This document shows, piece after piece, positions 55,273 to 64,000 of a stretch of 64,000 nucleotides of DNA. The notes under the pieces are model-generated. The model saw only the letters and a list, made by a program, of their open reading frames with translations. It searched no databases and was not told the origin of the DNA. The first letter of the stretch is position 1, and every line of letters begins with the position of its first letter. A program made the position numbers and the translations under genes. Source of the DNA: Ixodes scapularis. Taxonomy: Eukaryota; Arthropoda; Arachnida; Ixodida; Ixodidae. The stretch lies in assembly GCF_016920785.2 (NCBI RefSeq), contig NW_024609880.1, forward strand, positions 61,939,830 to 62,003,829, read 5' to 3'.

Positions 55273-58200
55273 AGTAAGTTGCAACGCATAAAAAAAAACA
55301 ATAAAAAAAAAAAGAAATCCAGACACCGGCAGCGCAATGAACCTGCAAGTCTGAACGTCGGTAAAGTAGCAGCACGCCAGGGCCTCCTTCCTCGGTGCCT
55401 TCCTCATCGATTAATACCCGGCGGGAAGGAGCCAGAGCAGCGCCCATCCCTAGCCCCGCTTCCTTTCTTCCCGTTCGGCCGCCCTCTCCGCCCCAAGTCC
55501 CGGACTGCCTTTCGTTTGTTCCCATGGCCTCGCCATGCACGGAGTGGCTCGGTAATTATTTACCTTTATCGCGCCGGTAATCTCCTACAATGCTTCCCGA
55601 ACCGCGACGACCTCACTGCCCTTGCCAACTGAACCTGTTTCGGGGATGGTATGTCGACCCCGTTCCCAAAACGGACCACGAGTGATGCTACGAATCTACT
55701 TAGCGAATCCCTATGCGGGAAGCGTGTCACGTGTCCTTGCGGCTAAGCTTAGCGACGCACGGGGATGGGGATTGCGTGGTAGGCTGTCCGGACAAAGGGA
55801 GGCTTCTAGCAGACAGTGTGGTCCAGTTCAATGTCAAACGAAGCTGGAGCCGTAGCTGAGTTTCCCAGTTCATTCTAGTTCCTAGCTGGACTTCCTCAGA
55901 ACGTACGCCAGCAGTAGAAGAGCTATGCTATAATTAGGTCAAAAAACCGATGGGGGGGACTCCAATATGGATTAGGATGTGGAATCCACATTTTAGCCAG
56001 TTTGTTTTGGGATTGTGCTTTCTGATTATGTTTCAGCTCATATCCCGAAGAAAAAAAATTCAACCGTGTTTACCAAGTGTTTGCCACTATATTTCCATCT
56101 TTCGGGGGGTAGTAATATTTTTGATGGTGTTCAGTGTTTTGCCATATCCTGGTATAATTTGTAGCTCACTTTCTGCAGTGCTTAATATAAAAAAATTAAG
56201 TAATGTTATCTTCCTTGCACAAGTTACCTCAAAAAGCTTAGTTAACTTATAGACACATAATGGCACTTAATATTCCTATTGACTTAAACTCAATAATGTA
56301 TTATTATCACGCAGAGCCCATGGTTCCGGACAACACCTAGATTTAGGTCGCCATTCAGGCTATTTTTTTTTTTTTTTTGCTATACTTCCCGTTTGCTAGG
56401 AATGTCCGGCTCTGGGGGAGTCTAAATTATTAGAAGATTTATGTACACTTTTATAGCGACCAGTGGGATTCACGTAATGCAACGCCTCAAATATAAACCC
56501 TATCCTAACCTCGATGTTATTAATATATTTGTTTTTAATTCAGTGCGTTCCTTTTGCAGCGAAGGGATATTTTTTTAGACGTTTACACACTTTTTCTTAT
56601 TTTAGGCACAATTAGTGAGCACACATAGGTACATTTTCTCGACGTAAATGATAGATCGGTACCTCCTGTCCTTGGAAAACAACGTTTTGCTAAAAGACAA
56701 GATTCGATGCGATACACCAGTCGGCAATCACATTTTTGAAAGTAACCATTACCATGCTTTTATTAAAAATAGGAAATACAAATTGTGTTGAGGACTACTT
56801 GTCTTAGAATAGTCTGAAAGCTAAACCATGAATAATTGTCGTTTTCTGAACATCGTACCAGATTCGAAGTATAAAGTGTGTTGCGTCCTCCAGTAAAGAT
56901 GCTAAAACATTTATGAGAAACAAAAGTTCTCGCACGGGTGAGTTTTAGTACTTTTACATGATTTTTTTTTGACAACCCATATAATAGTGTGTAAGATGCA
57001 TAACTTGGAATATATATTTTTTATCGCATTTGACAATGAAGCTTACTGCAAGGTTGTAAATGACCAACACCCCTGTAGAGCCGGAGCGGCACCGTGGTGC
57101 CTGTCGTGTAATATTTCATTTTCCTATTAAGTGGACCAACGCCATCGTCGAATTCTTCCTTTGGTTTGAAAAAAAGAAGGCAGTATTTCATTCCGTGCAT
57201 TCCCAGACTCATAAGAACGAGACATTGTTCAGGGTTTTAAGTAAAGTTATTGTAATATGCTTTGGATGATGTACCCCGTGCTTTTCTCCTATTCAATCAC
57301 GTTGTTATTGCATGCGCCATACCCCTAGATTTGCGAGGTCATACGTTTTTGTTTGTTTTTTTGTAAGCAAACACACGCCATTTATTACCCATTCGGGTAC
57401 CAACCAGAATGGGTAATAAAAGGGAATTAATAATGAATTATTATCCCCATGATGAAAACGTTATGCCCCCCCCAGCGTGTGATCGAAAAAACGAAACCTT
57501 GTTCTTCTGCCTGCATAAATAAAGCACGTCTCGCAGAAAGCTGAAGAAGCTCTATGGGAATGTGACGCTAGTCGTGGTCATAGAATGCGAAAGTTTGAGC
57601 GCGCGACATTGCCTGGGTCAAAAGATGCAATACAATAACAAGAATACTCCTTGCGCCAATGTTAGCCTAAGCCTAACATTCATCAAATTGAAAAATTAAA
57701 TTGTGTTTTTTTTCTTTCTTCTTAAATACGTCGTTGATTTTTTAAAATTTATATTATGTTAGTGCTGAAAATTTTTCAACTAGAAAGAAAACAATATTGT
57801 CCTTCTAACTGGCAAGATTTTAACCGAAATAAATGCTACCGGTGCCCTCAATCTGAAATATCGGTACGATGCAAATTAGACTTAGGTGGACGTCGGCTCA
57901 TATTGTTGTTACTGGCGGTTTTTATGTCGCAAGGAAACATGAGCTCATAGATAACTTTGTTTTTCTTTTGTATCTTTTGATGCAGATAACGTCATACGCT
58001 CAAACGTTCGCATTTTATTGTCGTCTCTCTAGCGTGACATTCTCATGAAGGTTCAGCTTTCTACAATGCATAGTTTATCGTTGCGTCCCGAAAAACTGGG
58101 TTTAATTTTTCATTTCTAATCCTGGGCATGGCTTGCACTTGTCGGCGTTGCACCATGCTGGTGGTCATCCTTAACCTGTTTTTGTTAAAAAAAAAACAAG

Positions 58201-58488
58201 CTGGGTGGTTCGAAATGCGCACCGCAGATGGTATACGTGCTCAACGGCAAGATCACCCCAACGACCGCTTATGTGACGTCGGTGCAAGTCGTCGTTATAA
58301 AGATGGCCGAATGTGCGTCGAGTTTCGTCTATTGTCATTGTAGCCTCGCTTTTGAGACCGGTATTGACAGCGTAGATGCAGACAGTCAGACATCTTCGGA
58401 AGGTATGCGGAGAAGAGGTGAGTCCTGTTGGTGGGCGGCCTGGAAGTGTCTACATGCCGGGGAGAGAGCAGAGATGATGCAGACTCAC
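55273..58488. other. Non-coding stretch
   Basis: AT-rich apart from a GC-rich patch at about 55420-55530. A short hairpin at about 57379-57419 (TTTATTACCCATTC with its inverse) and another at about 57424-57446. No supported gene. Confidence 0.45.
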
Positions 58489-58556
58489 CTCGCCGGCGAC
58501 TCCCGCAGCCACGATGGTCAGGTTGGCTTTTTGTCGTAACACATCAGTCAGGCTCT
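58489..58556 (-). CDS. Internal exon of an unidentified protein-coding gene
   Basis: This 68-base minus-strand segment has textbook splice signals. The acceptor is CTTTTTGTTTGTTTCAG (AG at 58558-58557), and the donor is GGCGAG|GTGAGT (GT at 58488-58487). The frame is open: two bases complete a codon, then 22 codons starting SLTDVLRQKANLTIVAAGVA and ending Gly-Glu. Incoming phase is split and outgoing phase complete, the same pattern as the exon at 19988-20088, although nothing links them. The LTIVAAGVAG part is hydrophobic and could begin a membrane segment. The layout faintly recalls the last extracellular-to-TM4 junction of tetraspanins, but a Glu there would be unusual and I do not assert it. 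The mirror-image donor-like GAAGAG|GTGAGT on the plus strand at about 58419 is noted. Confidence 0.5.
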
Positions 58557-58559
58557 CTG

Positions 58560-59197
58560 AAACAAACAAAAAGCGAACTTTTGTAAATGAACGATACAAT
58601 TTCATGACGCCTGAAAACTATCACTGAAAACAAAAGCAAAAAAAAAAGGATGTCACTTGTTACTCGTAAAAACACAAAAACGGAACCGAAGATTTACTGC
58701 GGCACCCGTTCTTACTCTTGCTGAACTTGAAGCAAAGTTCTTTTGCAAAATCGTTTATGTTAGAACGGTGACAATAGGCAATATCAGGATAGTACTATTT
58801 GACTCGAGTTTAGAGTACCATAGAGAAAGTAACCACTCGTCGTGAAAACGGCGCAGAAATTATTAGGATTATCAAATTTTTTTTACACATTGCTGCTCCA
58901 ATTGCAACTTCAGGCACCCTGGGAAGTGTTGCATTAAAGTTTCACAGTTCCTATTGTTGTCTTCAAAATATGTAAGCTTTGTCTTCGTTAAAAAGTACAA
59001 AATCCTTATCACGTCACATCACACAGGCAGAGGACCTCCAAAACTTATATAAATCTGAAATAAGATAGGGAGTCCTTTGTAGTACTACAGGAATAAAGCA
59101 AATGTCTGTCAATCTAAGTTCTATACCCTTCAAAGTACCGGTAGAGTGGATTCTGCCTATTGCACGATGTCGCTTCACTTATATTTGTTTACCCAAG
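58560..59197. other. Non-coding stretch
   Basis: Intron-like AT-rich DNA upstream of the minus-strand exon. No second exon recognised. Confidence 0.45.
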
Positions 59198-59213
59198 GTG
59201 TGTGTGTGTGTGT

Positions 59214-59261
<48 letters not shown>

Positions 59262-59283
59262 GTGCGTGTGTGCGCGCGCGCGC

Positions 59284-59361
<78 letters not shown>
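59198..59361 (+). repeat. (TG)n microsatellite with CG interruptions
   Basis: About 164 bases of TG repeats with one TATG interruption near 59217 and a GCGCGCGCGCGTGCG block near 59272-59288. Frames over it encode Cys-Val or Thr-His runs and are artefacts. Confidence 0.95.
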
Positions 59362-59362
<1 letters not shown>

Positions 59363-60595
59363 GCCTTACGTAGTATCTTCTTTCCACGCAAAAGTTTGTG
59401 TCACTATTTTTGGGGAGGGGAATAGAAGAAGGGGGAACGATAGTGAGATGAAAAATGGAAAGGATGTTCTTGCTCATAATACCCACCTTCGTGAGAAAAA
59501 GATTATTAAGAAAAAATGCACACGCGTAGATTGAGGAATGGGGAAAGGAAACAAAAAGACAGGCCAATTAACACAGGAAGAGAGGATAAAGGTGTTTTTG
59601 GCGATTGTGGCAATCGTAACTAGAGTTACTCAGCAACGCTGTTTGCTTCTGGAATCCTTCGGACCATAGCCCAAACTTTTAAGCGTCGGTGAACAGATCA
59701 GAAATATTAGGTCTCGGGAATATAAAGTCTCCTTTAATCAGATTGCTAATTTCATTCTGCGCAGTTTTGTACATTACTCAGATATTGTTTTGCCGAGGGC
59801 TGTCGAGGAAGGAACGTTTCGCTGTGAATTCTTGAGTGAAGGCACTCCGACAGCGTAGTCCAATCAGAAAGGAGGTTTCCCGACGCTTGGCACACTTGGT
59901 TAAACACGGTTTGTCACCGAAGATAAACCGGTGCCGTTGAGGTTCACGAAACGCCCCGAACACAACGACTACTCGTTTGTCTGCAGCCATGGAACTTTTT
60001 GAAAAAGCCTTCTGCGCGCGCACAGCCCCTCCTCATGCAGCGGCGAAAACTCGCACTGCAGTTGGCGTCCGGATGGTGGGTTGCGCCACCTTTCCTGGCT
60101 CCTCCACAACTCGGATGAATCGCGAAGGAGAGGAGTGCTGGCACAACTCCTCTACCGAACGCCTATGCAGTTGGAGCACTTGCCGCTTTGAGTCGTCTTT
60201 ACACGAAAAAGACCCATTAACTTTCGGGGAGTCCAACGCCGGGACATAACTAAAAATAGAAGATACTAAAACCTCCGCTTTCTACATTCGACCTAGTTTC
60301 CCGCTCCCACTTAAGCAGCTTGGTCTTCGGGATCAGATTAATCTATCAGCTCATTAGCCATGGAGCAACGCAGCTCTAATAACGCGGATTTTGTGTTCGT
60401 CTATATTAAGGGCTCCGGAGTACGAAGCTTTAGTCCGGTCCCTCTGGAACATGGTAGTTATCTGCTTCTTTCCGGGCCTCCGTTTACTTTGGTTATACGT
60501 GCTAGTTATGACTGCTTTCACGTCCCATTTTTGCTTACAGTTGCATATCTGTGGGAGTACCGTGTAGCGACGAGCGATTCCAGAATGACTAAATT
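59362..60595. other. Non-coding stretch
   Basis: Frames at 59977-60249 and 60360-60725 have no recognised domain. An acceptor-like CATTTTTGCTTACAG at about 60527-60541 leads into open sequence but no donor. Confidence 0.4.
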
Positions 60596-60704
60596 CACGG
60601 ACATCTTTTTAGAGCACAGCTCTGAGGCGCTCGGTTCCGTGTTTCGCGGCGTCGGCGTAACCGCTCGCGTTGCATTATGGGACGTCCCACACCTATACCC
60701 CAAT

Positions 60705-61050
60705 TCATTTCCCCACTTAATTTAGCGATGAAACTGAATTGGTGTGAAGGTCTGTGACGCACCATAATGCAACACTGCGCATTTAGTTTTCCCGCTAAAG
60801 CTAGCGGTAAAACTGACGTCACATAACCTCCATACCAATTGTTTCCCCCTAAATTTAGCGGGAGAATTGAATTGGTGTAGAGGTCACGTGCGTAAATTTT
60901 TCCCCTAAATCTAGCGGAGAAACTGACTTTGTTCATAGGTGACGTGACACGAAGTAAGGTTACGTCCTTTTCCCAGCTGACTTTAGCGAGGAAACTGAAT
61001 GGGTGTTGAGGTCACGTGGTGTCAGTTTTCCAGTTAAATTTAGAAGGGAA
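60705..61050 (+). repeat. Tandem array, unit about 50-75 bases
   Basis: Six imperfect units built from a palindromic block (CCCCCTAAATTTAGCGGGGA-like), AAACTGAATTGGTGTNGAGG and TCACGTG, at about 60710, 60788, 60845, 60900, 60970 and 61028. Unit spacing varies. Confidence 0.7.
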
Positions 61051-61157
61051 ACTGGGAAAAGGGGAGCGTATGGAGGAGGAGGAACAGGAGGGGGAGAGGA
61101 GGAGGAGAAACCTCCGTACCCTCCCCTCGTTTCATAAATAATGCCATAAGAAATAAT

Positions 61158-61158
61158 A

Positions 61159-61236
<78 letters not shown>
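61158..61236. repeat. (AT)n microsatellite
   Basis: About 79 bases of AT repeats inside composite repeat F copy 2. Confidence 0.95.
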
Positions 61237-61239
<3 letters not shown>

Positions 61240-61390
61240 TATGTACGTAGGAGTACGAAGTCTGTATCTGTATCATATAGATATTTCTTCCTCAAATTCT
61301 TTTGTACGGTATATCGTAAAATCAAAATACCTCAAGAGCTGCGCTGTAATTTCGCATTACAGAGATTTATAAACATCTTTCGATGTTTTT

Positions 61391-62697
61391 GTTTTTAAAA
61401 TACACCCAATGAAAAAAAAATATTTTGAACGGCCTGGAAAGAGAACATATATGTCGCAATATAAACATTCCTCTACTAAAAAATGTTCCGCGAATATTTA
61501 GCTGCGAGGCTTATTTTGCGCACCTTAACGTGCTTTTTTTTATTTTTTTTTTAATGTTAACGTGTTTAAATAGAGGGATGTTTCCGAATTGCTTCTCATT
61601 GAAAATGAGTCTTATGGCGTATTATATATTACCCGAAAAAATACTTTGGGGAGAAAGTGAGGGGGGGGGGGGGGGGGGGGGGTGTTCAATTTCTTGAAAA
61701 TGCGTACAATCCAGGCACTTAAAGAATACTTTTTGAACGTTAAAAACGTTTTAGGAGCAATTCCAAAACATGCATCTACTTCGAATCGACGTGCTGAAAT
61801 ATCAAAATCACTCGTAGCTAAGAATATGCCTCCCGACGTAAAGTTTGCGATATATTTCTTTTAATACTGTTTTATGACATACGTGTCATATTCGACGCAC
61901 TTGACAGAATTTTTTGCAGAGGTGTGTCTTTTTTTAAAGGAGCGGAAATAGAATTAACATATGTTGATACCTAGAAGTTGTAGGAAATCCAAAACTTCCA
62001 ATAAGGAAGTTACGAACGTAGCAGCTTAACTGTTTTAAATAAATATTGAACGCCGCTTTTCTGCAGGGCGTGCTATAAGCCCAACGCTAGTGATAATATG
62101 TTCTGTGCACTTTAGGAAAGCGAAGATAGCGAAACGGCGCCACATATGTTCCTATTGGAGGCTGTATTTCTTACTTCCAAATGTTGCTCGCTTTTGTGGG
62201 TGTTATACGATTTGGGTGTGCTGTCGCTAAAATGTAATAACTTCCGTAATTCTAATGTACGTATATGTTCTCTCTTGTGCGCGAGTATTTCAGAACGTGT
62301 GACCTGTGAATGGAAAGCTTCGAGTCAATGAAGCATCAGACTCTACAGCGACAGAGGAACAAAATAATTATATCTTAATTTTGAAGTCCGTCGCAGAGCC
62401 CGAAAGCGTTATCGTGGTTTGAGGGAACGGAGGAAACGCAGCGGCGTCCCTCGCCGCAGTACGTTGTGCAGAGGAGAAATTTAAACAATAAATAGAGGGG
62501 GCGTACAGCACCGAAATTATGTTGCGTGTTTTATGCGTACGACAAGAGGAGGTTGTGTTGAACCTCTCAAAATTGTAAAATTCCGCGATAAAACCATTTC
62601 ATTTTCAAATTTTTCATCGCATCGGTCTTTCGAATCGTTCTATAGTGTATGTGTCGTATAAAAGCAAACGGTTTTTGTTTTGTTTTGTCTTTTGTAG
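61391..62697. other. AT-rich stretch with a G22 run
   Basis: No domain-bearing frame. G run at 61661-61682. The last 40 bases before 62698 form the pyrimidine tract of the exon acceptor. Confidence 0.5.
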
Positions 62698-62981
62698 GTC
62701 ACGGAAGGTAATAATCACATTCCCAAGCCTCGCAGGAGCATCGTGTCAATCTATAGCGCTGGAACCATCCATTTGGAGCATATAGAACGAACCGGCTGCC
62801 GTCCCACACACTTTTCGATGCTCGCGTCAGCTGACCAACAAAAAAAACTCGTGCATCCGTGCGTGCTTACGCAAGGTGGCCTCAGGGAAGACGTGGAGGC
62901 GCATCTGAGCGTGAACGGGTTTTCACCAAATCAGTTCTCTCCCGGTCCGAAAACACGCTCGCATACACACGGCACCCCCTG
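62698..62981 (+). CDS. Exon of an unidentified protein-coding gene
   Basis: A plus-strand segment of 284 bases is open in one frame, with a strong acceptor upstream (TTTTGTTTTGTCTTTTGTAG, AG at 62696-62697) and a donor-like site at its end (CCCCTG|GTAAGC, GT at 62982-62983). It encodes VTEGNNHIPKPRRSIVSIYS, then LEHIERTGCRPTHFSMLASA, VLTQGGLREDVEAHLSVNGF and a polar tail. If the donor is not used, the next codons are TGG TAA, so it could also be a terminal exon ending in Trp. No frame of comparable length is open on the other strand, which favours real coding. No signal peptide, membrane segment or family motif is seen. Confidence 0.45.
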
Positions 62982-63092
62982 GTAAGCTCTTCGTCACGTT
63001 CGGAAGGGTCTTTTCCCATCATGAGCGAAACATATGCATAAAAAATAACTCGCCGACTGAAAAAAAAAGAAAAAAAAAGGATGGTGTAAACT

Positions 63093-63342
63093 TATAGACT
63101 TTTCACTCTGGTGAAGAAGGAAGACCGGCGGGGCTGTGCAATGGAAAGTAATGGTTAGCCGCAAGTTGGCAAGCCAGAGTGGAAATGGTGCCGCCACCTA
63201 TGAGCGACGGCGCCAACCAGATACGTGGCTTACCGCCGTCGCTGATAGATGGCGCCAGGTGCCCAGAGTTCGGTGTCTTCATTTCTTTGCGGGGGACACG
63301 ATCCTGGGGAAACTAGCTTTTAATAGCTCAGCTGTAAAAGAA
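63093..63342 (+). repeat. Dispersed repeat C, copy 3
   Basis: Starts TTTTCACTCTGGTGAAGAAG and ends GGGGAAACTAGCTTTTAATA, with CACCTATGAGCGACGGCGCC and a second, inverted GCCGTCGCTGATAGATGGCG inside. It is the shortest of three copies. Confidence 0.7.
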
Positions 63343-64000
63343 ACGCTAGAAAGTCGTCGAACGCGTCCTGCATCGGATAGCATCTTGCTCGGCACGCGAC
63401 CGCTGAAGCTTTAAGCTGTGTATCTTCTTCCCCGGTGAGAGCGGTTGAAGTGCGCACTTCTAGAACCTCCTTCTTTAAGTCGCAGTCTCACTGATAATAC
63501 ATGGCACAAAAGACAGTCGGCAGACATGTTCGAAGTACACATACTTATGAAGAAAACATATGCTTCAAAGACGCTTGAAGTGTGTCTCCGCAGATACTCC
63601 CGTCATCTTGCCTGCTACGAACACCACGTGTTAATTGTATAATGTGTGGGGCGCGTGGCTGCTTCTTTAAAGAATAGTTAATTTTATTTCCATTTCGGTT
63701 GACTGCTTATGTTTATGTGCCTGCAGATCGAGCAAAGGAGGACTTCGTTATAAAGGATCAGAGGCCCTTTTATTGTTTGTTTGTAATGTAATATTATGTT
63801 TAAAAAAAAGATATATGGCCAGCGTCTGCAGAATATAAATTGGAAGTTTTAAAGCTTGAAAAAAAAAAGTACGTTTAAAACTGCCGATTATTTTGGTGGC
63901 AATTGCAGTTCGAACTATCGTTAAACATTTCTGTTGTTCTCAATTATCTGTCTTTTGTTCTACCTAATGCATAGCCGGAGGATACGGTAAGTGTTCTAGG
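63343..64000. other. Non-coding stretch to the window end
   Basis: AT-rich with A tracts near 63800-63870. No supported gene. Confidence 0.45.

Larger units (their letters stand above)
60600..61390 (+). repeat. Composite repeat F, copy 2, with different tandem core
   Basis: The head TTTTTAGAGCACAGCTCTGA, then GTCGGCGTAACCGCTCG and GCATTATGGGACGT (60605-60685), matches the head of the minus-strand copy at 24300-24416. The core (60705-61050) is a different tandem array, TTAGCGGGGAAACTGAATTG-like units. Then come a purine-rich tract (61058-61110) and CCTCCGTACCCTCCCCTC, an inserted AT microsatellite, and the tail CTCAAGAGCTGCGCTGTAAT then GCATTACAGAGATTTATAAA (61331-61375), again matching copy 1. 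No protein. Confidence 0.65.

Noticed and set aside
59102..59567. Open frames of Cys-Val and Thr-His runs on both strands
   Set aside because: They are translations of the TG microsatellite at 59198-59361.
60079..60249. THAP-type zinc finger
   Set aside because: Cysteines are present but the spacing, tryptophan and AVPY-like end of a THAP domain are not.
61040..61398. Tyr-Ile repeat frames
   Set aside because: They are translations of the AT microsatellite at 61158-61236; the same applies to 50595-50855.
1..64000. CRISPR array, rRNA operon or bacterial operons
   Set aside because: No regularly spaced direct repeats with unique spacers, no rRNA-like sequence and no closely packed long frames. 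The window is eukaryotic.

Overview
This window reads as intergenic and intronic DNA from a large, repeat-rich arthropod genome, most likely a hard tick. That assignment is inference. It rests on the non-LTR retrotransposon relics, the tRNA-derived SINE with a body centred on ACGTTAAAGACCCCAGG, the many short inverted-repeat elements, and the absence of bacterial gene organisation, rRNA or CRISPR. Most open frames in the window are chance frames in GC-rich or low-complexity DNA.

Host coding content is sparse. Three short segments combine an open frame with good splice signals at both ends: minus-strand exons at 19988-20088 and 58489-58556, and a plus-strand exon at 62698-62981. I recognise no protein family in any of them. 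Weaker candidates lie at 11279-11355, 18124-18283, 36792-36910, 43230-43408, 47258-47687 and 55199-55272, and there are possible promoter or first-exon blocks near 1-510, 28790-28960 and 52530-52680.

Mobile elements dominate. Three LINE relics are clear: an RT C-terminus plus RNase H at 14840-16800, an ORF1 (CCHC knuckles) plus apurinic endonuclease at 31695-33945, and a CR1/L2-like RT at 49500-50560. A fourth, 48895-49370, is doubtful. A Psq/HTH fragment at 22779-23123 suggests a dead pogo-like transposon. A 1.5 kb segment bounded by 19-bp inverted repeats (2898-4422) carries a Myb/SANT-like DNA-binding domain but no visible transposase.

Non-autonomous families occur in several copies each. 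They are a 171-bp foldback family at TA sites (31379, 42107, 46173), an hAT-like 8-bp-duplication family (30468, 41537), an ATT-flanked family (4505, 21508), a mariner-like element (38723-39418), a CAGGGTG-terminated element (50740-51269), two tRNA-related SINE families, three unclassified dispersed repeats, and a composite repeat with a swappable tandem-array core (23950-24416 minus, 60600-61390 plus). The last is the most unusual structure here. Long AT, TG, and poly-G/poly-C tracts punctuate the window.
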